A stretch of DNA of 49,910 nt from Hemicentrotus pulcherrimus. Lineage: Eukaryota; Echinodermata; Echinoidea; Camarodonta; Strongylocentrotidae. Positions 1 to 12,397 of this stretch are shown here, one piece after another (position 1 is the first letter of the stretch; every line of letters starts with the position of its first letter). The stretch covers positions 100,242 through 150,151 of the forward strand of contig BEXV01000908.1 of NCBI GenBank assembly GCA_003118195.1, written 5' to 3'. A program made the translations under genes and the position numbers. Below the pieces are notes generated by a model. The model ran no database searches and was not told the origin of the DNA. It saw only the letters and a list, made by a program, of their open reading frames with translations.

Positions 1-180
1 TACAAGGCCGAATTGGGCAATGTTTTACAAATGTAAAATACAGTATATAAAAACATTCATATCAAATAACATCAATTTAATGAATTAAACTTGAATGAGT
101 AGATTGTTAACAGCAAAATAAAAATAACTTTAAAAGGCTTATTTCTTATTATTTGATTTCCCTAACTCATTTTATATATA

Positions 181-345
181 AAGGAGATAAAGAGAAGTGA
201 AGAAGGACATGATGGTTGTGAAGAGTAAAGACAGCAAAGAACAGAGGATGGTAAGATTATGAAGAGGATGAAGAGGAAGGAGAAGAGAGAAAGTAGAAGA
301 GAAGGAGGAGGAAAAAGAAGATTCAAGTAGGGATAGTAAGATGAT
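181..345 (+). repeat. Purine-rich tract
   Basis: Almost entirely A and G on the plus strand, with a few interruptions. A second similar tract lies at 566-690. The 77-codon open frame on the other strand is a by-product of this composition. Confidence 0.7.
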
Positions 346-565
346 AGACAGAGGGTAGTGCGAATAGTAACACTATCATAATGTATCAATATCAATATTC
401 AAGCATTACACATTATACTACTGATGATATAGGCGAAGTTATGAAGAAAATAAATACTTATATGAAAAATTGTACGAATTATAAATTTAAAAATTACTCT
501 AAGTAATAGCTACTCTAAGGAAAAGGTTATAACATTTCAACCAGAGTATACTAAAGGAGTACCAT

Positions 566-690
566 CATAAGAAGCATAAGCAAAAGGAGGAAAAGGGAGA
601 AGAGGATTGAGAAGTAAGGATAAGGGTAAGATGAAGAAAGGAGGTGGGAAAGAAGAAGAAGTGGTAGAGGAAGAGGAGACAACTGGAACA
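566..690 (+). repeat. Purine-rich tract
   Basis: A second G/A-rich stretch with AAGGAGG-, GAAGAAG- and GGAAGAGG-like blocks, in the same intron as the tract at 181-345. Confidence 0.65.
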
Positions 691-817
691 TTGGCCATGG
701 AAGATAATTTCGGTCAATTAAACAATTTAAAATAAATGATATAGAAAGATAAGAATATTCAACAAATTATTTCTAGCTCCACATGCTAAAAAAAAAAAAA
801 AGCAGTTATACATGTAT

Positions 818-1100
818 TTAAAGATAAAGTTGAGTTCTGGTCATGTGATTGCATTGTGAAAGAAGCCGTGTGGAATCGACAAGAAGAGGTTGATCATCTA
901 GCATAAATTTTTTTTTGTGTATTGCAAGGTTCTGGAAATGATAAAAATGATAAGAAATTGGCCAAATCTTGGTAAAGTTACAAACACTGTACACAGAAAG
1001 ATGTATATGGAACTACACGAACACGTGGCATAAAAAGCCTACTGGTGCTCCCGGTAAATTTTGATGAATTTCAAATAGCGCCTAGTGCCGTACAATGGTA
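818..1100 (+). mobile_element. MITE type B, copy 1 (right end uncertain)
   Basis: Starts at TTAA with TTAAAGATAAAGTTGAGTTC. The interior matches the shared A/B/C module (TGATTGCATTGTGAAAGAAG..., ...TACACAGAAAGATGTATATGG). It is more diverged than the type-A copies, and I could not find a matching right terminus. Confidence 0.6.
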
Positions 1101-1469
1101 GCTGTGACCATGAAAATCTCAGAATATGTAGTTGTGATATATAATTTCCAAACGGGAATAGCTCATCGGTCGATTTTAGTCAGGAAACATTGTTTTGTAG
1201 CTCAATTAATATCTTGACCTTGAGAGGGAGCTATACATTATAAAGAGTCAATTATTTACACTTTTATAACTTTAGACTAGATTTCAACCGCGACAACGAT
1301 CACTGAATATTGTAGGATTGCATATGCTTCCAATATGTTTATTTGAACCAAATTCATGACCCCATACCACAACTTTATATTACCTTCAAAATAGCAACAA
1401 TATTGAGCAGGCGACAGAAGTTTTAAGTCATTACAGAAACAATTATATCATTCAAGATGTGATTATTAC

Positions 1470-1583
1470 CCTTGCTTCTTCCAGGAAGACATTGGCAGCA
1501 CGGCTGCAGTCAACATCGTAATCTGTGCATTGAAGGTTTGCTGCAGTTGGGTCTGGAATGATGAATGCTTGTTGGATGATGCC
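1470..1583 (-). CDS. Collagen exon 5: end of TSPN domain
   Basis: The exon is 114 nt (38 codons, phase 0 on both sides), with acceptor CTTTCATTTTAG and donor AGG/GTAATA. The donor is weaker than the others, so the 3' end is the least certain boundary. It encodes GIIQQAFIIPDPTAANLQC, then TDYDVDC. The IIQQ..I.PDP..A block and the last two cysteines (C249, C256, six residues between them) close the TSPN domain in fibrillar collagens. The exon then runs into a short segment ending LEEAR, the start of the variable region between TSPN and the helix. It is too short to appear in an ORF scan. The next exon must lie left of position 1 or was not recognisable in 1-1469. Confidence 0.88.
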
Positions 1584-3003
1584 CTAAAATGAAAGAAAAC
1601 ATGACAAGACATAAATCTGGCCTCTCTTGTTCAGAGTAATATTAAGTAATAGTTATATTAAAGCATTATGATAGAAACTGTGTACAAGTTTTGAGAAGGG
1701 TTGAATATGCTTTGTACGAGAACAAGAAGTGTTTGAGAGGTTTTTAAATCATCCTCAAGATACCAACAAATTGACTCCATCATCACGAAAATCACAAAGA
1801 AAAAGAAATGAACACATGTATAAACATAAGGGACAACGTGGCATCAAAATTGGTACTTGATCTATACTAAGTTCTATTTGAAATGTAAAAACACTGCAAT
1901 ATCAATGCTTTTCTTGGGAAACTGCTATATTGGATACTGCAACTATTACTTGTTGGTTTTCATGACATTGTCCATCGTCGTTGGATGATTTTCCAACATG
2001 TTTATCAAAAGAATGAGAAAACTTGCAAACAATTCATCAACTTCACTAGCAGTCAACCTTCTCTCTATACTGACACATTTATAGATTGTCATACGATTGA
2101 ATACCCTACGAACATATTGCCAATATGCAGTATGAACTAGAAGCTAAAAAGTCTGAACTTCATCAGATAAGCACTATTTTGTGAGTGTTGCAAAGTCTAG
2201 AAGTTAGAACTTACTCTATGATTATGTGTTCATTTTTATGCAGGCACCAATTAACCTATGTGAAAATTTGAAGTGAAAATTAACCTCTTTGCTAAAGGGT
2301 TCATCCATATTTCTGAGGTAATGTAACTTATTGCCAATGTTATTTTTTCCTGTGATGACGAATACTTTGAAGTGAATATTTTCACCATCTTTGTACACTC
2401 AAAGCATGAAGATAAAACTGTAATAATGAAGAGGGTGCTGTGAGACTGATCTGTTGTCATATCGCATCCCTCACTCATATTTGTCATATTGGCGCGGGAA
2501 TGCCATGACCCTTTGACCTTGTGGGTAGTCTGCTGTAAATCAATGACATTCTCTACATCATTCCACATTTTCCCATCACACCTTCGCAGCACTAGGAATC
2601 TCAACTTTGTAGAGAATTGTGTTCCTAGATATCTTCTGATCAGCAGCATTGGAAGGTTTTGCATTGAGTTTCTACTTTTTCATGAAAGTAAGAACTTAGA
2701 TCATAGATGTAATGAAAAGATGAAACTACATGTATAGAGATTAAGATGACAGATAACATAGGCTTCAAAGATCTAAACCTATTTACATAGCCTTTTAACT
2801 ATATATTCCTCATGATCGGGAGGTCGTGGGTTCGAACCCCGGCCGGGTCATACCGAAGACTTATAACAATGGGACCTTCTGCCTTCTAGCCAGGCGCTCA
2901 GCATGTTAGATTGGAGAAGGGTAATAATTACATGTTATGTTATGCAGGGCCCGCTGGAAGATCAATTTCATAACTGAAGGGGCTATACCTTTGGTAAATA
3001 AAA

Positions 3004-3037
<34 letters not shown>

Positions 3038-6000
3038 TGACATTCAACTTAAAATTAAAAACACTTACATTGAAAGAAGACCGTCCATTGATATTTGAGC
3101 CAAAGAGAAGGAACACTCCCTGATCGAGAGCGAAAGGCCTTATACTCCTCTCAATCGTCCACTTTTGTGGGGTTAGACAATTGATCGTCAAGGAGACCTG
3201 GTTTCCGCTCACACTTATCGCCACTCGATGCCATCTACAGATTGGGGAGAGAACCATAAGATTCATTTGGATTTGTGTTATATTTCGCAATTCTTCTGTT
3301 TAAAAAAAAAACTCAAATACAATGAAATGTGATATCAAAAGTATAATCTGCAGCATATCAGTGACATCAATTTCTACTGAGAGCTTTATATGAGGCACTA
3401 ACTTTCAAACAGAGCAAATGCCCTTTCGGCTTTCAGCAGCAATCATTTTCACTCTCCTAAATCCAAAATGTTAATGGTTATTACTACCATTAACCTGAAA
3501 AAGTGGGTAAGAAGAGGGTAAAAATGGGAAGATATGGCCTTAACCCCGCCCCCCCCCCCCACTCTGTTTAATTTAGGGTACGCATATGCTCGTTCCCTCT
3601 TTTTGAAAACACCCCCTATCTGAGGACTCCCAACATTTTCGAACCCCCCTTTCGCGGACTTTTCGCGGGCTTTTCCTGCCTTGGAGACCCCCCTAAATCA
3701 GGACAAATTCTCAATATACCCCCCTAAATTCGGAAAAATTTCTCAGGAGTCCAAAGAGATGAGAGAAAAAAAGAAAAAACACCCCCTTTTTGAAGAAATC
3801 TCCGGGTGAAAGTCAAATACACCCCTTTTTTCACAATTCTCGGGCCGGACTTTGTCGCACGAAAAGTACCCCTTTACCGGACATTTTGGCAACACGCATG
3901 CGGTCATTCCGACCCCTGAGTGGGGGGGGCCTTAACAGACAAAAGTGACTCAGTCTTTACATTATCTTTCATGAAGCGAGTAGAACAAATCAGAGACAAA
4001 CCTACACAACCCATCAAAAATACACCATATTGCTATCCATCAACATCTTTATCACATATTCCCATGCTCGATAAAAATACTTATATCAGTTGTTAGCGCA
4101 GACGAAAGATCCATCATAGGATTTTGGAATGCACATGAGGTCGAGAGGCTGCCCATGTCATCAACAATCTACATCTCCTACCCGTTTAGACCGTCAAGGG
4201 CAGGGGTGTCTAAGCTGTCCCCGCCAAGGGCCACGGGTATTTGTTATCATTTGGAAGTCAAGAGCAAAACCAGACTACACATCCCAGCGAAGATAAAGAG
4301 AATGAAAGGCAGTGTTGGGTTGCTGTAGCGGTAATGATGATGATGATTAGGATGGCAACGGTTTTAATACGGAGGTATAATGACATGTGCAGATATTCGC
4401 TGTGAATGAAACACCAAGTAGTCTCCGTGGCAAAACCCACTCAGTCTGTCACGCCCAAGAAAATAAGCAAATAGCTTAACGATGAGAAGTTGATGCACTT
4501 TTTGTCTCTCAAAATTACATCTCTTTCAAAATTTTAATACGTACCTACTACCTACATACAATGATTATTAAACAAGGAGCCAGGAACATTGGTTCGATGG
4601 TTTTGAAGAAGCTTGTGATGACTGATGATTTTTCTCATGCGACAGGCATTTATTTAAAAAAACCTGTGCATAATGCATATACATGAATCTCTAGACAGTG
4701 ATATCGCGCAAAGAACTGACTAGTTTCCTGACCTTAATTAACATTTCTTCTTTTGTTCTAGGTAACGAGTATGATGATTAATTTTGATTATGTCTCTGAA
4801 ACCACTCCTTATGACTTGTCCTTCCAATCTACTATTTTTGAATAATCAATAGTTCAACGTTTTTACGCAAAAACTAACAGTTATAAACGTACGCTCAACT
4901 AAGTTTCCCAGCAACTTGTGTACTTCCAAAAAGCCTGATTCTCACGGTTCTTCGGTTGTGATTGATTATAGGCGCGGTTTTCTCAAATCTGGTTTTAAAA
5001 GCGTTCATATTGACAAATAGATATCAGTGAAACAAGTTTCAAACTAGTAACATTCAAGTTCTAAAAAACTAATAATTTCTAACGTCGATCAGTGTGGATC
5101 CACCGAGTTGCACTCGAGTGTCATCGCATTACTCCATCACGTTTTTTACCAAAATGATTGTTGGCATTTGACAACAAAAATCCGCCCGTACAAAATAGAA
5201 GGACAATATTCACCATATCTTCCTCAATTACCTTGGTACCGAGACTGAATGCAAAGTATGGGGTTGATTTCATACAACGAAATCAAATGTAATTATGTAT
5301 TCGAGATTCATTTATTGAAATAGATTCCCGAAGTAAATTGATCATCATTGAACACAGTCGACCTGACATATTTTACCCATGTAAACTAAAGAGAGATCAC
5401 TAATAGATTAATAAGTTCGAATGTTGGTTTTTTGTTTTTTGTTTTTTGTTTTTTTGTTTTTTTTTGTTAAGGTAAAGACCAGTTATGGTCATGCGATTGC
5501 ATTGTGAAAGAAACGTTGTGGAATCAATCAGAAAAGGTTGATCATCTAGCATCTAGCATCTGCAAGGTTCTGGAATCATCAAAATGATAAGAAATTTGGC
5601 CCATTCTTCGTAAAGTTACAAGCACTTTACACAGAAAGATGTATATGGGAGTACCCTATATCTCTCACAGACCATGCGAGAAACAAATTTACCAAATATA
5701 TGAATTAGTAAGCGGTTTCCCGGCAAATCTTTTATCATCATGGATTAGTCAAAACATATTCTTTCACATGATTGGTAATGAGAGCTTCCATTTCATTTTT
5801 TGAAATTGGGGCGTTTCCAATACTGGTCTTTATCTTTAAGGAATACTTTTCGTTAACATCGTACAAACGAGAACCGCAAACCTGTATTCAACTAGAGGAA
5901 GTACCGTAAAATCTAGTGTTTTGTTGTTTACACACTAACTCAATAATATTTGTGGTGGGGATATAAAAGTCAAAACATAGGCCTACGGTGGTCATGTTTT

Positions 6001-7834
6001 CGAGAGATTTCAATGTCAAGTTGGTGGGCGTTCTGTTTACACTCCCTGGCTGGATCGGACTAAACCATTCCGGTATAGCGTTCACTGATTAGAATATTGC
6101 AATGGCCCTGGATGGGGCGCCCCCCCCCCGAATGAAAACAAAAATTAAACACTCTTTTGACAGATCCACCGCCCACTTCTTTGCAATTCTCAATTTTGTT
6201 TGTATGTTAGTCCTTGACTAATCAGATTTGCTTCTCCGACAGCCATTTTGAAATTCACAGACTGTTTAAAGCAGATGTAAGACAGACAGGAGCATCGCAA
6301 AAGGGACGGAACATCCCACTAGATTACTTTCTGTCAGAAACCACAACCGATGTCGAACGAATTTGTAAATTTAAAGTCTATCTTCTATCTTGTTACTTCA
6401 CAGTTCGCATTTCAAATTTCTGATGTTGGGTGAACCTACTTGATTTGACCCTAGCTCTCATCTCACTGATTTATCAAATTTTTTGTGCTGCTGCTGTTTA
6501 AAGAGTACGTAATCAGGGAATACTGTTCCGAGTGGATTGGGCAACGCATCGGATACATCTGCTACCATCTGTTCGGGGTCAAGATACGGTGGAAGGTCAC
6601 GGTGAATTCTCTCACACAAAACACATCTCCACCTGCGAGGCAAGATCTGTACGAATCTGCACTATGATCAACACTTGTAGTTCTTTCAGTCTTCAGGTTG
6701 TCTCTATTTTCGTCAATCTCGCCGTTTGTTTCGACATATTATGACTTAAAAGAGCGGGAGGGTGATTGGATAGGTGCATCAAAGCACTACACAGCTCCAT
6801 GAATGTCGATCTCAACCATTGTATTAGTATTTTCAAAATCTACAAAATAATGCGTCATTAAACTTATTGCATCTTCAAGAAACTACATTCTGAAACAAAC
6901 AAACACAAAAGAAGGGTCTAGGCTACCACAACAGTATACGTTTATAAAGCTAGACATACAGAACAAGAAGAACGAAACAGGCGATAGAATGGCCTTCACT
7001 ATTTCCTGAAGGGAATTGTTGAGTGCTAAAAGACAGTCATGTATTAGACACCCACGTTCTTTTGATTGTTGGAGATGTCAGTAATATCAATATGGCATAT
7101 AGTTTGACATTCAACCTCTCCCTAAAGGTCCATTTTGGATATGTTTCCGTGGTGGCAGTTTTGCTCACGTAGGCCCGTTTTTTGTGTGATTGGAGCAGGG
7201 ATATGAGAGTTTAAACTCTCATATCCCTGGGTTCGAACCCCGGCCGCGTCATACCAAAAGACGTTAAAAGATGGGAGTTGTTGCTACCTTGTTTGGCGTT
7301 CAACAATAAGGGATAGAGCAACGTCGATCTGGCGCTGCTCAGTGGCTGCCGGGCTCACGATTAATTGGGCAAAAAGAATTTCCGTTTCGGTTTAATTAAA
7401 TTTGGAGTGGACTATTAGATTATTATTATTATTATTAGATTATTATTATTATTATTAAGCCAGTGGTCTCCGTGTATCGTTGGGCCTGCAAACGAAAGAC
7501 CTCAAATCATTTCATTCGTTCTGAGACTTATGAAGCTGGGTTAAGACATTGGTATCGCTGCCAGCAAGTTTGAAGATGTGAAGGTTTTCGCTTTATTAAT
7601 CCTTCGTCATAGCCTGAACGAACAGTTCTTGAAAGAGAAAATGCCTAACCCGTGATAATTTAGAGAGAATAAGAGCGCTCTGAACGCTATTGTTTCACAT
7701 CTATAAATAATCATAACGCACCGAGGTCCTTTAATACTTGGTATCAAATTTGCACAACACATTTTGGCATTTTGGAAATTAAACGGCAATAAGGAGTGAC
7801 ACAAAAGAAGCCATCATTCTCGTGTGTCTATCTT

Positions 7835-7870
<36 letters not shown>

Positions 7871-10800
7871 TATTTGGGAGACGTATTTATGGAAGAACAC
7901 TGATCTTTGTTAAGACGTTGCTGTAAAGGAAGGCGGTTATGATAGGGATAGGTCCTCACCGGCTTATCAGTAAGTGTCCACATGTCCTTCATAACTGCTA
8001 AAACCATCCTTTTGCCATGATTTTGAAGCGTTCTTCTGCCTACACTAACTTCGAATTTTGACTGCTTGGCTTAATATATCTTGAAACAATAAAATACAAT
8101 TGCTTCAAGAAATTGTGTTTAAGTTCGTTTACGCTATCCGACTAAGCCCCACACATGTGAACAATCCACATGCAACACGCAGAGTGTATTCCAAATTCCT
8201 ATTCTCAGCGGATAAGAAAAGAGTACATTATTAGCCCTCCCGGCTGGATTTTTTTCTTCTTCCTTATAACCAAATTCATCGAAGAGTGAACAAATTGCAA
8301 CAATCAAAAGTTGAAGGCAATATTTAAATGAATAAGCTTCTGGAGGCCACCCAGCTATTAACCAACAATTCCCAAGACTTGAAACATGCAGACGGGACAT
8401 CAGGTATTCATGTAACATCGGACCACCGTCCTGAATATTCGTGCGACACTTGCAACATAAATTGCAAAGGAAACGACATACTCCTTAATCCATCAAACAA
8501 ATTAAAAACGAGTTAATAGAGGATGAAGGATGCAAACAAATCTCAAAGATTACTTTTTTAGGATTTATCCAACTCTGGAAGTCCAGCCACATGAGCTTTG
8601 AGGACGGTCCGACTAGGGTTAAATGTTTGTGTTACTTAGTACTTGGTACCCTACGGTTGATACACTCTCTTGCAATCCATCATTCATTCTTGTTGTCGGC
8701 TCACATTCCTGGTTTATACTCTCAAACACTGGTATGGCGTGGGGTGTGGCCATCACGTTCATTGATGGGTTCAACTTGGCCTTCAGGATTGACAGCACCA
8801 TAGGGGGGTTGGCACATAACCCTTCGCAACAGGTGCCAAAGTGACAGGTGCCCATCCAGTTACCACAAAGCTTATTACCAGAAATGACCGTAACTGTCAT
8901 CATTTACTATGTTTACGATGTTATGGGCAGACCATCTTCCCCAACCCATCACAGGTTCTTCATCCCCTATCGAGACTCCTCCGCTTTTGATCTTTCACTC
9001 AATCGCCTTCTTTCTCTCTTGCCCTCACCTCTTTCTTTTGCCTTTGTGACATTCTCTTCTAGAAAAAATATATTTGACTACATGAGAGCTGTCACTGAAA
9101 GAATGGCGTACCGGTGTACAACAAAAGTACTTCATGGTGCAACTGGACATAACCTTGATATGAAAACGAAATTGCTACAAAAGTTTATGCACACATTAAG
9201 GAGGCTGTATTTTCATAATGTCCATCATGTTCCCTGTGTTCCGAAGGACATTAATGATCTTTGAGTGGGAACATCTTGAAGGAAAACCAGGAATGATATC
9301 TCCTTGTGACCATTAATCAATTCCATGTGTTCTCGTAGAGGAGAACGTGAAGCAGAAACTTAACCTCTCCCGATCGCAGGGCTTGTTTAAGAGCTCTCTG
9401 CCTGGCATATCGAAGTGACCTGTTATTCCAAGAGGACCTGGAATAAGGGTAAAAACATCTTCCAAGAGCCAACTTATAGATGAACATTTTCCATCTGTGC
9501 TAGCACCCCGAGACAACAGAAAAACAGGCACACCAGGGCACGAGGGAGTAGATTCGTATCCAGAGCCATGAATTCCTCAAGCGTTACCTTTGACCTCTGG
9601 AGTTCAACGCCGCGGCCACACATCTGGAGAAAAGCTTTCGCCGAGCAAGGAAGAAATTCAAGAAATCTTGCTTACCGCACGACATACAAGCGACAAATTA
9701 GTGAGGATCCAGGTGGTAAAATCGGCATGGTTTGGACAAAATTCCTTCTCCTCCTTGAAGAGTGCTAGCTGGCTAGATAGGGTTGTAGTACTTACATCGC
9801 AGAATATCACATATAGAAACAGGTCAAAAGAGGTCATGGAGATTAGATCATGGTATCTTTCCGATTCACAGTATTTCTAAACTGGATTCCTCCATCAGCG
9901 AGTGTGGTACCAACGCGATCACTGTGTTATGAACTAAAACTATATCACAATTCGTAATCTTTATTTATACTTTATGAAATACTGGAACCAAAGAAAGAGA
10001 AGAATCACAGAAAAAGTGTTGTACGTACGAGGCACATCAAAAGCAATGGCTGATTGATCCACCTAACAGTACTGAAAAGCACTGAAGCAGGAGAATTCTA
10101 AAAAGAACAGTTATTCATAAACAAGACCATGTATAGATTACGGGAAAATTTCGGAGAAAGGATATTCTGAACTTTGAATTATATCATTCTAATTATTTCT
10201 CAAAAAATCTTGTTTGGGATTTTCCGTTTGTTTTACAGGCGTGACAGAGTATAAACAAGAATTCATTTGTTACACATGTATATGTTACTATTTTAACTAT
10301 TATGAAGAGTGGAATTTTGTGCTCTCTGAAAAGATATGTACAAAAGTTGTAAAAAACACATGCAACTGTTTTTGCGATAATTGTACTCAATGCATCTTTT
10401 TCCTCCATTATTTCTTTAAAGATTATACTCACCCTCCATCGCCTAAAACTCTCATGTCGAATCTATGTTTGCTAATTAGTCCATTATTGCCGACGACTCC
10501 AATGCGAGAATTTCCACCAACATTGACGACGAGTTTTTCGTTTAATTGCTCATCGAAGATACTAAACAGCGCTTGGCTCTTTGACCTAGAATCACCCGTT
10601 ATTTTTAACGTCAAGATGATTGAATAGTCCGTAGGTAAGTATCCTGAAAGATGAGAGAATAATCGAGGTTTACAATTAAACAAAAACACTCCATTTTTTT
10701 CTAGCACATAATGAAAGACTCTTATGTCAAAGGTTTACATTTTTCCATTTGAAGTGAAAGAAATGAAAAGTCGCTGTCATAGACATTCGATAGTGCCGCT

Positions 10801-12363
10801 TATTATTTGACTGAGTTTTTGATATTCCTTTTTCCATCTAAAAATATTCTCCCTCCCTTTTAGAAATGTGTCACATATCATCAACATCATTACTGTCGAC
10901 TAATAAAATGGATTGTGATCAGTGAAAGTTTTGCATATATGGGATTGAATTACGAAGCAAGACATGATCTTCTTCAATCTATAACATGAATAAATATAGT
11001 ACTACTGCAATATTTGTTGATTCGCGAAGAGGATTCTCCACATCGATCATCATTCATCATTGATTTAACTTCAATATTTACTACTTAAATACAGGAAATG
11101 CTATACAATTATGGTATATCGTACATTTCTGATAGTTTGTTTTTCACCAGAGTACGTTTGTACAGCTGGTCCGTGGGAATGTAAATAATTCACAGGTCCA
11201 TTTACTGACATGGCTTTTGATTTCTCTATAAATACAATAACAAATCACATATCTGTTGCAACCATCATCTAATATTTGAAAGGGTGTCGTTGAAAGAATG
11301 TTTTGCAACTTTTTCTCGGTTGGAGTTCATTGATAAAATGAAAAAGCTAGGTGGAACGAACACTTCCCCCAACATTAACAAAACTGTGATTTTATCTATT
11401 CTTAGATAAGTTGCACGTCAAGGAAAGGACGTCGATACTTACCTCCGAATAACTCGTTAGCTTGTCGGGTGATAGAGACTTCGTTTATTCTATATGCACG
11501 GTCTAATCTTTCCGTGGGAGGATAAACTTGAGTTTCAACTGGTCTTGATGTACATCGTCCGTCTATGTGTGAAACACCCTTCGGTCTTCCATTCAATTCT
11601 TCAGCTGGAAAATTCAGCACCTTAATTAGATCCACAGTACCTGGAACCAAAGGAGAATGAGAAAATTAACATTTGTTAAAGGTTGCGAACTGCATCTTAA
11701 AACAAAAATCTCTTCTTTGATCTACCCCGATGCAATGATCAATAACTTCCTTCACGAATGCGCACAGAAACTGTCGTTGGCAGCCGTGTAAAAACAATGA
11801 AACTTCTTAAAAATCAATTCACTACAATTAATTTGCTTTGTACTTTTGGAAAGGAAAGGAAAATGAAATAATTGATTGTCCCCATTAGAAATACATTTTA
11901 ATTTATGTCGAAGTTAATGATAAAGCACAAAGGTTAAATTTTACGGAATCGGTTCATTGCGTTTATCCCTCAGTTCTTTCGACGGAGGCGCCACATCTTT
12001 GAGCATACCAATGCATTCATGTGACCTACATTCTAAGAAAGAAGTTCCTACATATTACGGACTTATTGCTAAAACTAGACACAAGGCACAATATGTTTCC
12101 ATCCAACTTTGACAACGGTGTTGTTCCTCCCCCCCCCCCNCCCTCCCTCTCTCTCTCTCTCTCTCTCTCTGATGGAATGTCTGAGACTTTGAAACGGAAA
12201 GAGAACATTCATAATCATACAAATTATACAGCCAGCGATACGAAGAGTACGTAAGATCTCCCGAAAGGTTTAGTAGGGTTCTCACACACACAAAAATGAA
12301 ACTACGTCATGTATCGACAGAAAAAAAGAGAAGGAAGAGAAGGAAAAGAAACAAATAGATGAC

Positions 12364-12397
<34 letters not shown>

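Larger units (their letters stand above)
1..1469 (-). other. Collagen intron 5 (partial)
   Basis: No exon of the collagen could be recognised here. The stretch holds two purine-rich tracts (about 181-345 and 566-690), a poly-A run near 788-801 and a diverged type-B MITE starting at the TTAA at 818. The rest (about 1100-1469) is AT-rich sequence in which I see nothing. Confidence 0.6.
1584..3068 (-). other. Collagen intron 4
   Basis: About 1.5 kb between exons 4 and 5. It contains a tRNA-related SINE with an (ATT)n tail (about 2805-3037) and a DR1-like nuclear-receptor motif at 2516-2529. The overlapping open frames at 2251-2737 on both strands have no recognisable domain and are treated as chance. 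Confidence 0.75.
3235..10432 (-). other. Collagen intron 3 (about 7.2 kb)
   Basis: Contains the C-rich TTAA foldback (3540-3935), a (TTTTTTG)n tract (5426-5466), MITE A1 (5467-5839), a SINE with a perfect palindrome (7196-7457) and a (TAC)n run (7835-7865). The stretch 8.3-9.9 kb is less AT-rich and has several medium open frames on both strands without recognisable domains. I see nothing else in 3936-5425, 5840-7195 and 7866-10432. Confidence 0.75.

Noticed and set aside
162..395. Minus-strand 77-codon Ser/Leu/Phe-rich frame
   Set aside because: It is the translation of a purine-rich tract read from the other strand.
6458..6744. Minus- and plus-strand frames around 6.5 kb that look somewhat protein-like
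   Set aside because: Three frames overlap on both strands, none has a domain I can name, and splice sites are not evident.
8134..9880. Cluster of medium open frames on both strands (e.g. 8848-9264 and 9590-9880)
   Set aside because: No recognisable domain, frames overlap on both strands, and no convincing splice sites. The local composition is less AT-rich, which lengthens chance frames.
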